From the NCBI GenBank assembly GCA_009731375.1, contig BJOX01000198.1, positions 498,440-562,439 on the forward strand: DNA of 64,000 nt, written 5' to 3'. Position numbers and translations under genes: made by a program. The DNA comes from Paulinella micropora. Lineage: Eukaryota > Cercozoa > Imbricatea > Euglyphida. Positions 12,423 through 22,436 of this stretch are shown one piece after another; the stretch's first letter is position 1; every line of letters starts with the position of its first letter. Under the pieces are notes generated by a model, which had not been told where the DNA came from, did not search any database, and saw only the letters and a list, made by a program, of their open reading frames with translations.

Positions 12423-13050
12423 ACAGCAACCAGAGCAATAACATGCCCACGTATCGCAAACAGAAGTTGTGAACAACAGAATTACAAAGGCCCCCTTTTG
12501 CCCCAAAACGCACACATACATACACACATGCACACATGCACACACATGCATGCACAACCTTCAAGTGAATTCGGAGCATCTATGGGAAAGAGAACTTGTC
12601 CTTCCTTGAGAGTTTTTTTCTTTCGTAACAACGTAAGAGCAAGAAGGACAGACAATCATAACCATGCGTGTCCTCGTTCTTTCTTTCCGCTGTGGACCTT
12701 GCATTCTTACTTGAAGTTTTCAAATACGTTGTTGTAGTGTACTTTATTTCTTTTTCTTTCATTTACTATCATACTTCAACTACAGTTCCATGCCTTTTGA
12801 TTAGTTTTACATCAACACAGCTGTTCTAAAATCACTTATCCCACAAGAGTTCATAAGCAGAGCAGCTGACAGTGGAGCGGTTGACGGGGCAGCAGCTTGG
12901 GTCGGGGGCTCGCTCCTGCTGTCAACAGTGGCCTCTGCAACACAGCAGTCCATCATTTTTTACCGCAAGATGAATTTGAAATGATTACCTTCCTTCTTGT
13001 CAAGCTCCACGTTGGGGCATGGTCCCGGTGCAGGCAATTCGTCAGTATCT
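12420..13050. other. Single-copy sequence without a recognised gene
   Basis: Contains a short CA-rich stretch near 12510-12555 and otherwise ordinary sequence. No frame longer than the repeat-derived ones and no convincing splice-bounded exon was found. Confidence 0.6.
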
Positions 13051-13059
13051 AGTAAGTCC

Positions 13060-13514
13060 GAGTCAACGTTATTACTCACTCCTGAGAGTGGCAAGTATTT
13101 TAGTAACAGTGTTCGCGTAAATTCAGAGTAACTGTTACTGGATAGTTCGTAGTCAATGGTAACTTTGCTTCTTACACTTCAAACTCACCATCTTCCCTCT
13201 CAACCCGGCTAGGAGAGGCAAGTTTCTATTACACTTCAAGAGTGATTGCGTAAAAAAATTGTGCGTAACGGACTATTTAGGCATTGTGTACTGGACCATA
13301 ACATTGAGTAGCAGTTACATTCATAGCTGCGCACTCTTCCTAGTTTGCTGTCTGGCTAGTCCGGCAGTCAGAGTCTGAGTTTATGCCTTCTGATTAAAGT
13401 ATCTGTGTCACCTGCAACCCAGGCTGACTTCTAACCGTGACGGAGTCTTCTGGCGAACCGCAGTGGGAAAGGTGAGGTGGGGTCAGTGACTCAGTGACCG
13501 GTTTATACCAATCA
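13060..13514 (+). mobile_element. Solo LTR-like copy related to the 56.2-kb copia LTR
   Basis: The blocks ATTGTGCGTAACGG, ACATTGAGTAGCAGTTAC, CTGCGCACT, TTAAAGT, GACTTCTA, GCGAACCGCA and GTGACCGGTTTA occur in the same order as in the LTR at 56179-56496. Both end in ..CA (13514 and 56496). The 5' part is more diverged and about 80 bp longer. No pol lies beside it in the same orientation, hence a solo LTR. The left edge is approximate. Homopolymer-A stretches and 10-N/114-N gaps follow to 14075. Confidence 0.6.
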
Positions 13515-14075
13515 ACCGTCCAAAACTTCAAGTGTTTGCGTATAAAAAAAAAAANNNNNNNNNNAAAAAAAAAAAAAAAAACCTCCAAAAAAAACTTCAA
13601 AAAGTTGAAACAAAAGTGAAAAAAAAATCTTCAAGTTTTCTTTTTTTTTAACGCTTCATTTGTATTCTATAATATTAACACTTTCATAAATAGTCACACT
13701 ATTTATTAATAAATATTTGCCACGGTATTCTACTTCAACTTTGTATCTCTTTGATATTATTACCACTTCCATTTTATCTCTTCTGCTTTGAGAGTCCACT
13801 CAGGGCTCAACGGGTGGCTAGTGGTGACAATATTCTACAATACTAAAACAGTCACGGTGTTTGCGTAATTAACTTTATTGGAAAACGGCCGCGTCCTGAG
13901 TTGGAAAAAAAAAACATGTGACAAAAAAAAAAAAAAAAAAAAAAAACTTTAAATTTAAAAANNNNNNNNNNNNNNNNNNNNNNNNNNNNNNNNNNNNNNN
14001 NNNNNNNNNNNNNNNNNNNNNNNNNNNNNNNNNNNNNNNNNNNNNNNNNNNNNNNNNNNNNNNNNNNNNNNNNNN

Positions 14076-14277
14076 GATGTTATGACCTTTACAGAATGGT
14101 AATACTCATTTGATTCTAGGCATTCCAGACTATGATTCGCGAATACTCTAGAAAGTGTCCTTGTCAGTAATAAAGGTATTAATAACTGTCCGGCCTATGA
14201 ACCTGCCTATGACTAAGACTATCCAAATTACCGGTAAATTGTCTAGGTGGAGTAACGGGTATTAGTAGTACATTACA
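14076..14277 (-). mobile_element. 3' LTR of copia element 1 (partly in gap)
   Basis: On the minus strand, CTAAGGGGGAG is the polypurine tract at 14281-14291. CGT follows, then the LTR starting TGTAATGTAC at 14277. The same CTAAGGGGGAGCGT-TG junction occurs in element 2 at 56165-56180. The LTR runs into the 13962-14075 gap. Confidence 0.65.
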
Positions 14278-14724
14278 ACGCTCCCCCTTAGTCGCAAGTC
14301 ATAGGCTATAGTAGTGTGTAAATATGAAAAAAAATAGTGTTGAGAATCAGTTATGGGTTACCCGAAGGTTAAATATCAACTCCCATTTACATCACATCCT
14401 CTATGTATGTATATATGTGGTCATGCAGTAACATGTATGAAGTATGTATGTGTTCAAAAATTTGCAAGCGCTTCCCGTAGAGGGTAGCAAAATTTAAAAA
14501 AAATTAAATTTCCTATTCTAGGACAGAAAGAATGATAGAAAGAATTTAAATTGCTAAGTTAGCCAGGGAAAGCCTCGCGGCTGCCGGCCTCGCGTGGCAG
14601 TCGGCTACCCAGCCTCGGCTCGACGGCTCTTGACCCCTGCGCAAAACAAAGCTGCTGCAACAAGCAACGAACTGCACAAAACACTCAAAGCAAACATAGG
14701 TGAGTGCACACGCAAATCCCGAAA

Positions 14725-17700
14725 TTACTTGAGCTTTACCGTAAATTTGTTAAGTAAATACTCGAATTGTTCTTTCGGTAAATATTTTGTCATTACATCA
14801 CCTATCTGCTTCTTCGTACCTACTTTTACAAACTTAATCTCACCGTCTCTCTGTAGGTGGTGCATAAAGTGTAATTCTAAAGGTAAGTGTTTAGTTCTAT
14901 TACCTGACATACCCCTCTCTGCCGCTAAGACTGTTTGAGAGTTATCCTCGAATAATTCTATCGGGCTCTTTTGGGCTATGTTTAGTTCTTGTGTAATGTG
15001 TTTTAGTGCAAGTCCCTCTCTAATGCACTCAGTTGCTGCAAATATTTCAGCATCATTGGAACTCAGGGCGATGCGACTCTGTCGCTTTGATAACCATGCA
15101 ACTGGATCGCTGCCCCATAGGATCACGAATCCAGTGCGGGACTTCCCTGTTTTCTTACAAACTTTGTGAGCCGCGTCGGGCCACATGGAAAGTTTTGGAT
15201 AGGTTTGCCCTTCTTGCTCTGACTTAGGCTCATGGTAAGCTAAACCTCGATAAGAGTTAACTAAATAACGAAAGATTCTGCCTAACATCGCATAAGTTAT
15301 TCCCTTATCGATAGTTTGCATGACACTTGCCGAATTTAGTGCTTGTTCTATATCGGGTCTTGTCATCTTTGCGAGAAATAGCAAACGACCAACTAGACTA
15401 GGAATTGAAAATTTTCGCAAGCTAGCTGATTCCGACATCGGTTCCGTGAAATGTTCTTGCGCTGGAGTACTAACGGGTTTAGCAGAATCGTAGCCTACCT
15501 CTTTTAGTATCTGCTGCTGATATTTTCGCTGATGCAAAATTATTTTCCCGTTCGATTGCTCTATCTCTATTCCTTTGAATTCACGGGCAATACCGAGTCT
15601 TTTGAGCGGGAAATGTTTTTCTAATGCGGACGCAAAACGCTCATATGCTTGTTTGTTTGGTGCGGTGAACAACAAGTCATCAACATGAAATATCCCTACT
15701 ATCGCCTCTCTCAAAGCTTTATCATTTTCTACAAACATACATAAGTCTGAATCTAGCAACCTAAAACCTAGCTCCTCTAACTTGGGTGCTAATATCTCAT
15801 ACCATCTTCTTCCTGCCTGTGGTGCACCATATAAAGCACCATCTATACGCCATATCATCCCCTCATGCCCTTCTCTGTCTACACTCTCTGGCGCATATGC
15901 ATAAACAGGGTCATTCATACGAGCATTTAGGTATGCATTTTTAAAATCTATGCCGTATAGTTTGTGTTTGTGCCAGGCAGCTAGTTTGGCGAGAAATAAA
16001 AGTGAATGGTGCGCGGCGCAAGGAACAAAGAGCTGATCTGGGTTATAGCTAACACCGGGTTCTAACATATCTCCCCGTAAAGCTAAACGAGACTTTATGA
16101 ACTTTTTCCCGTTCTCATCTAACTTTACTTTGTGAACCCATGTCAATCTAACTATCTTACTAACTCCTGCCTTGCTTGCCTCCTTATGGGGTACCCATGT
16201 GTATGTGTTAAAGGATTGAAGAGCTTTTAGCTCTGTTTTCATACCCTCTAAAACATCTTTAGCTGTCAAACCTTCCTCTATGACATCTTTGGGTACTCTG
16301 ATATCTACATACAAATAAAAATCACGAATCTCATCTGCCACCATACGGTCATCGCATAAAAACATATTAGCGGGACTTTGTAACGGGTATTCGGGATCTT
16401 TCACGGAGTATTTGAGGATTTCCGAATTCAACATCCGTTCTTCTTCGTCCTCAAACTTAACTATGTGGGTGGGCTGAGGTCTGTCTCTTACTACGAGTCT
16501 ATCTCTGGGGTCACTCACTCTGCTGACTACCCCTACTCGTACTATGCTCTCCCATCCCTCACCGTACTTTTTCTTCGCCCATCCATCTCCCCATGCACGC
16601 GCGGGCACTCTTACTACCTTACCTATTAGCTCTTGAGCCTCTCTCTTTTCTCTCTTGGGCTCATTGCTAGGGGTAAATCTCTCTACTGCCTTGCGCTGCC
16701 TTTTACCGGGGATTATGTTACTCTCCGTTACTCTCTGACTCTGCTCCCACGTTAATCCCTTAGATGGTGGTGATTTTTCTTCGTATGCTCTTCTTTCATG
16801 TATTTTTAGTGGATCTGTTGGATCTTGTTCATTTGTATGCTCTTGTGGCTTGATCTTGTGCTCTGGGGGTAATTGTTGTGGATAATGTGGCTCTGGACTT
16901 GTGTGTAGGCGTGTATGTTTGTGATCCAATGTATTCTTCTCCACATGCTCATTTTCATGCTCATTCTCATTCGCATCGATATCAACATTCTCTGTCTCCC
17001 CCTCAACTTCATCAAAGTGTGTTGTTGGGTGGTCGTTGTTGACGTTGTGCGGTGACTTAGGTGATTGAGGTGGTGATTGGGGTGGTGATTGGGGTGGTGA
17101 CGCTTGTGGAGATGTGTGTGGTTGCTCGCTCTCATTCTCATTCTCCCCCTCAGAGTCATCATTATCCCACGACACTAGTTTAGGAGGATGAGCTTGTTTA
17201 CCGATTTTGTGAATATTAAATCTCACATCTCTCACTCCGGAAATTATCTTCTTACCATCCCATACGCGGTATAGTTCCCGAAATAGATCATATCCTACTA
17301 GCATCACCTTTTTCCCTCTGTACTCTCCCTTCCGCACTTTAGTCTTAGGTATATGTAACACACCCATACATCCTATTGGTTTTAAATGAAAGAGTGTTGG
17401 TTTTCTACCTAACAGCTGCTCATAAGGCGAAATTCCTTTGCGTTCCCCGTGAATTGCTGGTAGTATGTTGTGAGTGGTTGTTGCTGCGTGTTCTGATTCT
17501 GCCCAGAATTGCGGCGGTAATTTAGCGTGATATCTCATTGCTCGTGCAGGCCCCGCCGTAATATCATTCACTTTTTCCGCAATAGGATTCCCGTCTTTAT
17601 CGTTTGTCGCGGAGGTTTTCCAAATAAAGCGAATATTTTTCCACCACTTAATGACTTCCTCCGGAATATGGAATTCTTGATCTGCGCGAATTTCCTTTAC

Positions 17701-18030
17701 TTTGTTTCCTGTCTGTCTCTCATAAAAGGCTACAGCTTGTTTTAAGCAATCTACAAACTCATTCTTATGGGCTAAATAAAAGTCAAGAATGAACAGTGAG
17801 TAGTCGTCGGTGACCGAAAATTTATACCGTTTACCACCTATTGATCTAGTTGCCCACGGTCCTGATGTGTCTATGTGTAGAATTATACCTGGCTTTTGGG
17901 CTCTTTCTATTGTATTAACTGCAAAACGTGGCAAACGTTTAGACTTTCCTATCATGCAAGATTCGCAAAATCTCACATCGCTCTCGTCACCAACTAACTT
18001 AATGTTCAAAATTTTTGCCAATAGGCGCAT
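14725..18030 (-). CDS. Copia pol polyprotein: integrase, reverse transcriptase, RNase H
   Basis: The ORF is intact for 1101 codons. The frame is open a further ~40 codons upstream, where the H-C zinc-binding head (HYACGHYGLTK, later CESC) begins near 18070. The integrase core shows D in HIDTSGPW, D in RADQEFH and E in PEEVIKWW. An acidic/His-Pro-rich spacer follows, then a conserved module (VRVPARAWGDGWAKKKYG). RT shows DFKNAYLNA, LYGAPQAGRRW and HVDDLLF, a Tyr-to-His variant of the usual YVDD box. RNase H has ALSSNDAEI. It ends TKYLPKEQFEYLLNK. The protein would copy and integrate the element. The upstream protease is out of frame, so the element is probably not autonomous. Confidence 0.9.
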   Translation of the reverse strand: MRLLAKILNIKLVGDESDVRFCESCMIGKSKRLPRFAVNTIERAQKPGIILHIDTSGPWATRSIGGKRYKFSVTDDYSLFILDFYLAHKNEFVDCLKQAVAFYERQTGNKVKEIRADQEFHIPEEVIKWWKNIRFIWKTSATNDKDGNPIAEKVNDITAGPARAMRYHAKLPPQFWAESEHAATTTHNILPAIHGERKGISPYEQLLGRKPTLFHLKPIGCMGVLHIPKTKVRKGEYRGKKVMLVGYDLFRELYRVWDGKKIISGVRDVRFNIHKIGKQAHPPKLVSWDNDDSEGENENESEQPHTSPQASPPQSPPQSPPQSPKSPHNVNNDHPTTHFDEVEGETENVDIDANENEHENEHVEKNTLDHKHTRLHTSPEPHYPQQLPPEHKIKPQEHTNEQDPTDPLKIHERRAYEEKSPPSKGLTWEQSQRVTESNIIPGKRQRKAVERFTPSNEPKREKREAQELIGKVVRVPARAWGDGWAKKKYGEGWESIVRVGVVSRVSDPRDRLVVRDRPQPTHIVKFEDEEERMLNSEILKYSVKDPEYPLQSPANMFLCDDRMVADEIRDFYLYVDIRVPKDVIEEGLTAKDVLEGMKTELKALQSFNTYTWVPHKEASKAGVSKIVRLTWVHKVKLDENGKKFIKSRLALRGDMLEPGVSYNPDQLFVPCAAHHSLLFLAKLAAWHKHKLYGIDFKNAYLNARMNDPVYAYAPESVDREGHEGMIWRIDGALYGAPQAGRRWYEILAPKLEELGFRLLDSDLCMFVENDKALREAIVGIFHVDDLLFTAPNKQAYERFASALEKHFPLKRLGIAREFKGIEIEQSNGKIILHQRKYQQQILKEVGYDSAKPVSTPAQEHFTEPMSESASLRKFSIPSLVGRLLFLAKMTRPDIEQALNSASVMQTIDKGITYAMLGRIFRYLVNSYRGLAYHEPKSEQEGQTYPKLSMWPDAAHKVCKKTGKSRTGFVILWGSDPVAWLSKRQSRIALSSNDAEIFAATECIREGLALKHITQELNIAQKSPIELFEDNSQTVLAAERGMSGNRTKHLPLELHFMHHLQRDGEIKFVKVGTKKQIGDVMTKYLPKEQFEYLLNKFTVKLK

Positions 18031-18319
18031 CTTTGTTAACCCATAATGCCCACAGGCATAGTGAAAAAGCTTGATTCCTATCTTTCTAGGTTTGTCTGAC
18101 TTTCTGGGGTAAGCTTCATATAATACTATATCTACGTGTAATTCTTTCTCTCTCTTATTTACTTCATGCTTACTTGTCTCGTTTTTGTTCTCATTTGTGG
18201 GGCTTCCCTCCCCTTCTACCCCCTTGTTGCGAAAGGATCATATCTTTCGTTGACTTTCAATGGTTCATCATATTCGTCATCCCATCTATATATCATACTC
18301 TTAGTTAATCTTCCCCTTA

Positions 18320-18665
18320 CTAATATGTCACTTTCGTTAATGTGGGGTGTTTGAGTATTACTAACTGTCCGTTTTGGTGGATGACTGATCTGTTGTGTCT
18401 GTGGTCCATCTGTCCTGTAGAGACTATGCTAACTGGTAAGGTAGTGTCGAGTAACATCTTCTTTTCTACTGCTCTAGGCCTTCCTTTCCCATCTATCACA
18501 GTCAGCCTAGCTCTTCCTGACTTACTCAACTCCCTTTCTCCATTACCTGTCAGTAGTTCTACCGGGTCTATCTCATCGACATCCGTCAATCTGTCTTCTC
18601 TGCATGATATGTCTGTGCTTGCTCCACTATCCTGTACTGTCATGTCTCTCTTTTTCATCACTCTT
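18320..18665 (-). pseudogene. Copia aspartic protease remnant
   Basis: The minus frame reads VQDSGASTDISC (active-site DSGAS) and then VSIVSTGQMDHRHNRSVIHQ, matching the protease of element 2 (VNIVSTGSMDHVHHRSVIHQ). The frame stops at 18320; the downstream protease/spacer continues in another frame (ILVRGRLTKSMIYRWDDEY), so a frameshift near 18330 separates it from pol. Its 5' side is cut by the foldback insertion. Confidence 0.75.
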
Positions 18666-18685
18666 TTTCTCACATGTATCAGTAC

Positions 18686-18953
18686 CACAGCCAAACGATA
18701 CCCCTCCCATACCCGGGTATGATACCCTGGGGTATGATACCCCCATCTTGCCCCACCCCCCCCAACCACCCCCGCCATTCATTCCCCCTCATACCCCTGG
18801 AGTATGAAACCCCCCCCCCCCACCCCCCCTCCCCCCCGAGGGGCATGGGGGGTGGGATGAATGGCGGGGGTGGTTGGGGGAGGGGGGGGAAGATGGGGGT
18901 ATGGGGCCTTGGGGTATGATACCCGGGTATGGAAGGGGTATCGTTTGGCTGTG
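18686..18953. mobile_element. Foldback/MITE-like insertion with long terminal inverted repeats
   Basis: Left arm CACAGCCAAACGATACCCC ... CCCGGGTATGATACCC ... CAACCACCCCCGCCATTCAT; the right arm is its near-complement, ending GGGGTATCGTTTGGCTGTG. Arms are about 120 bp. TAC flanks both ends, compatible with a 3-bp target duplication, and the termini begin CACAG, both reminiscent of CACTA/CMC-type DNA transposons. No transposase. It sits inside copia element 1, so it inserted later. Confidence 0.75.
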
Positions 18954-19140
18954 TACATGCTCTGTCTCTCCTTCTGTCTCTGTCTCTGTTTCTAGTTCAC
19001 CCTCAGAGACTCCTCTACCCTCACCTTGTCCCTCTTCTGTGAGTTGTGGAGGTGTAGTGATGGGAAGCAAAAGAAAAAAAAATCCCGAGTGTTGCGATTG
19101 CACACCGCGCGTGTTTGTGTTGTATGTGCGTGTGTAATAG

Positions 19141-19373
19141 CCAGCACGCTGGGCGCCACGGCGAGCGCGGCCGCCATGTCAGGAACCCTGGCTACAACCG
19201 CGGCGGGAGCTGCTGGGGGCGGCGGGGGTGTGTTGTTTGCAGTGTGGGGCGCGACGACTATGTTGCTGCTCCTGACCTCTTGTTGGGCCCTTTCGTGTCG
19301 GCTGGGGCGTGCCCTATTCTTCGCGCCGGCGTCCTCGGGCCGCCGGAGTTTGCAAGCCACGTTTTTTTATTAA
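19141..19373 (+). CDS. Small membrane protein copy 1, 3' exon (5' exon missing)
   Basis: Paralogue of the gene at 21850-22218. After a T/G-rich stretch ending TAATAG, the exon reads (A)STLGATASAAA, then a Gly-rich hinge, a hydrophobic segment (VLFAVWGATTMLLLLTSCWA) and a conserved tail FFAPASSGRRSLQATFFY. The TAA stop overlaps ATTAAA. Between copies nearly all differences fall at codon positions 1 and 3 of this plus frame, supporting real coding. The first exon seen in copy 2 is not found here; copia element 1 abuts at that point. An in-frame ATG at 19176 has a GCCGCC context and could start a 65-residue product. Family unknown; predicted one transmembrane helix. Confidence 0.55.
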
Positions 19374-19728
19374 ATCCGCTCGACAGATTTTGTACGCACA
19401 CCTTTTTTTTAAGTTTTGCACCTAAAGCCACGCGACGCTTTCGGGTCGGTTCACTGGCCGGAGATCGCATAGCTACAATCTTTTGAGGTCGCACTGGTGT
19501 TTCAAAGGGGAGGGGGGGGGGGGGGNNNNNNNNNNCAGGGAAGAAAAAAGAGAGAGGGGGATACCCCTCCCCCCACCCCTTTCTTTTGTCCTTTCTTCTC
19601 TGCTCTATTCTTTCTTATCTGTTTTAGACAAGAAGAGTGTGTATATATATATAAACAAAGACAAAAAAGAAAAATACATAGTTTGGCCAGAGGCAGAAGC
19701 AGAAAAGGCGTTACCTCTCTATAAATCT

Positions 19729-21447
19729 ATGTCAGATCCTACTCCTCAAGCAGCAACGGTTTGCGGGACATGCAAGAAGAAAAAAAAGAAAGCCAGTAAT
19801 AAAACACAACTCGTGGGCGTGTCAGACAATGAGAAATGGCGCTACGTAGAAAAAGCCCACCAGCTTTCGTCAGGCTTCATCACCGTCTTGGACAACTCAG
19901 GGCAATGGGACATTGCTATCAAAATGCGCGAAAACGCTCCTAGGCTAGTGATTGGAAAGGACGTGACTGACGACGAGCTCGCACGCCTACTAACGCTACG
20001 TACGGAGTTTGCCGAGTTGCGCGTGTGCGACCTCTCGGACAAGCGAACAGCTGTGCCAAGAGATGCTTGGATAAAAGTCCGGGAGCTCCGAGTGTGCCTT
20101 GCCGAACGGACAGCGGCTGATTTAACACGGTTTGTAACGGTTTCGACCAAGCACAGGCACCGTCTGCAAAAGGTTTCGACATAAAACGTCATCAAGTTGT
20201 AGAAAGTTGGCTCAACGATTCTACATTCGGCGTGTTCGAAAGCGTGCTGCAGAAGCTGGATATCAGTGGCTGTGTCAAGTCGAGTCTTTGCCCGAATTGA
20301 GCATATTCCAGAATCTAAAGGAGCTTAACGTGTGTCAAACCGGAATCGCCACACTAAGTAAATAATTTTTCCTATGGAGATGAAGGGAAGGCCCTGGAGC
20401 GGATCTGCTTTACCCTCGTGGAAGGCAAGGAGGACCTGTACGACTATTTGCCAAAGAACATGAAGCCCAAGAAGCTCGAGGTCCACTATACCAAAAAAGC
20501 GTAACAAACCTGCCGCTGATAAAAAAGATGTTACAACAGTTAAGCCTGCCGCTGATGAAAAAGAGGTTACAACAGTTAATCTCTCCCACCTCTCCGCATT
20601 GTCGGGATTGGTTTCTCTGCGCTTCGTAAACAATACCATCAAGGCCGTAAAGCTAGCGGACCAAATCTGGAGTGATATTGGAAGGGCACTTTCTAAGAGC
20701 TTTGAAGACTTATTTCTGGTGGGCGTTCAGCTAAATGAAGAAAAAATCCAGCTCCTAGAGAAGTTCTCCCAGCAGCTGGTTAGCAGCGGAAGAACAAGGG
20801 GCTTCAACACGTTGCACCTAGAATGTTGTACTTGGAACGGGCAATCGAGTGAGGATGAGGATGAAGACTACAAAACTGCTGATGTGGGAAGCGAGGTTGC
20901 CGCCTGTCTGGGATCCAAGATGAATGCCAGCAATTTGGAGTTTGTGGAATGTGCGTTCATAGGCATGTGGTCTCGTGGTCAGAATCCTCGAATTAACAAT
21001 TTCAAGATGTGGTCGTGTTGGAATACTGACAAGATGGTCCCACCCCGTTACGGAAAGGCCCAAAGACACAAGATGCCTTCGCTGCAGAAACTAGCCCTCG
21101 ATCCGTGCCCTCTGGATGACAGCGAGCTCGTTGCTAGTATCCAAGCCTGTAAATCTCTTCAAAGCCTGACGATTGGTTCCGTAAAGGCCGGATTGTATAC
21201 AGCGCTGCAAAAGCTGGTGCAGGAAGCCAGGATTAAATCTCTGGGCCTGCACATTTTATACGCGGATTTTGGCTTGGTGTCTAGTCTTGTTCAGACCTGC
21301 TCCTCTCTCAAGACCTTGGAGCTGCCCTATACGACAGAATTTACCTTGGCTCAGTGGTATGAGGTGTTGAAAGAAGCTGAGCTTCGTGAGTGCCGGGTGG
21401 TCTTTAAGCTGCCAACAAATGTAAGACCCTACAAGTCTCCGGCATGA
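19729..21447 (+). pseudogene. LRR-type protein, frameshifted
   Basis: ATG at 19729 (MSDPTPQ, then a KKKKKK stretch) opens a frame to 20184. The coding-like sequence continues in other frames (VVESWLNDSTFGVFESVLQK; LPELSIFQNLKELNVCQTGI; EGKEDLYDYLPKNMKPKKLE) and then an open frame from about 20520 to the TGA at 21447. Short leucine-rich units recur (LQKLALDPCPLDD, LQSLTIGSVKAG, LKTLELPY). At least three frame changes are needed; some lie at A runs, so assembly indels are possible as well as true decay. It resembles the LRR gene at 39.2 kb in style. A duplicated KPAADKK/EKEVTTV motif lies at 20507-20580. Function: probably protein-protein interaction. Confidence 0.55.
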
Positions 21448-21583
21448 ACTCAGTGGCATCTTTTTAGTTTTGTGTTCACCTCTGCCCCCTGCTCTTTGAG
21501 CTCTCCCCCGGGCTTAGGGTGGGAAGGGGCGGGGTAGAGGGGAGGCACAAGACCAATGTAAAGGAGAGGAGGGGGTGGGGGAG

Positions 21584-21668
21584 CGCGCCAAGAACATGCA
21601 AAAATGTTTTTTTAATTAAAGCTCGGCAGTCTTACACTTGGCACTGAAAACTAGGAGCGAGAGTGGGA
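21584..21668 (+). terminator. 3'-end element copy A
   Basis: GCGCGCCAAGAACATGCAAA, then T-run and AATTAAAGCTCGGC, then TCTTACACTTGGCACTG and AACTAGGAG. It lies 140 bp downstream of the LRR frame stop at 21447. It contains the variant polyadenylation hexamer ATTAAA and a GCCAAG/CTTGGC pair at its ends. Other copies: 24226, 24347, 49273 (minus), partial at 22286 and 19363. Confidence 0.6.
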
Positions 21669-21849
21669 AGGGGGAGGGGCAGAAGCGCGATTTGTCTTTG
21701 CCTCACAGAAACGAGGCAGGAAAGGGGGGGGGGGGGGCCTCCCCCGGGGGTGTGCGTTCCAGGGAGAGGGAGAGAGAACGGATTTGTTAAATGCTTATAA
21801 AAAATCGTGACCTCCCCTTTTTTCTCTCCCTCCCAAAAAAAAGATCTCC

Positions 21850-22218
21850 ATGCCTCTGCTAACGATGGTGGTGGCCGCGGCTACGGGTGAGAACAGAGCA
21901 TCTTGATTGATTTGACAGAGAAAGACAGAGCTAGCAAGACAAAAGAAAAAAAATCCTGGGTGCACGCCGTGTGTGTATGTGCATGTGGTAGCAAGCACGC
22001 TGGGCGCCACGGCCAGCGCGGCCGCAATATCAGGAGCCCTGGCTACAACCGCCGGCGGCGGGGCTGGCGGGGGTGTTTTGTTTGCATTGTGGGGCGCGAC
22101 GACTATGGTGTTGCTCCTGACCTCTTGCTGGACCTTGGCGTGTCGACTAGCCAACGCCTTCTTTGCGCCGGCGTCCTCCTCGGGCCGCCGAAGCATCCAG
22201 GCCACGTTTTTTTATTAA
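21850..22218 (+). CDS. Small membrane protein copy 2, two exons
   Basis: Exon 1 is 21850-21886 (MPLLTMVVAAAT plus one base), donor GGTGAGAAC; exon 2 is 21992-22218 after GTGGTAG. The 105-bp intron joins in phase to give ..AAT-ASTLGATASAAAISG.., an 88-residue protein. It has an N-terminal hydrophobic start, a Gly-rich hinge, one strong membrane helix (VLFALWGATTMVLLLTSCWT) and the tail FFAPASSSGRRSIQATFFY. TAA is inside TTTTTTTATTAAA. Exon 2 alone has no ATG, which supports the splice. Role unknown; it could be secreted or membrane-anchored. Confidence 0.6.
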
Positions 22219-22358
22219 AACGCCGGGGGGCATGCCCCCCGCGCCCCCCCTTTTCTCCATTCCAGCCCGCGCCAGAAAATGTACTAATTTATGTTTTATT
22301 AAAAAGCTCGACATGTTCTTACACTTTGCACCGAGTACTAGAAGGCGGCGCTCCCCCT

Positions 22359-22432
22359 CCAGCCCGCGTCAGCGGGCTGGGGCGCACCCCCTCCAGCCCG
22401 CGTCAGCGGGCTGGGTCGCGTCAGCGGGCTGG
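22359..22432. terminator. Repeated hairpin CCAGCCCGC-N4-GCGGGCTGG
   Basis: Two perfect 9-bp stems with GTCA loops (22359-22380, 22393-22414) and a third half copy (22420-22432) sit between the ends of the convergent genes at 22218 and 22437. The identical stem with loop TTGC lies directly after the stop codon at 34241-34262. Likely a 3'-end or processing signal; inference. Confidence 0.55.
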
Positions 22433-22436
22433 GGGG

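Larger units (their letters stand above)
14277..19060 (-). mobile_element. Ty1/copia retrotransposon 1, 5'-truncated
   Basis: Minus-strand order is protease, integrase, RT, RNase H, a 430-bp 3' tail, polypurine tract, LTR. Integrase before RT is diagnostic of the copia superfamily. The 5' LTR and most of gag are missing. The last copia-like sequence (an acidic, E/T-rich stretch) ends near 19040-19060, where the island begins. A foldback insertion interrupts the 5' part at 18686-18953. Confidence 0.85.

Noticed and set aside
18992-19360. Minus-strand ORF antisense to small membrane protein 1 (and 21795-22205 antisense to copy 2)
   Set aside because: Differences between the two copies sit at positions 1 and 3 of the plus frame, which are position 2 and 3 on the minus frame; neither antisense ORF has a suitable ATG at its proposed start.
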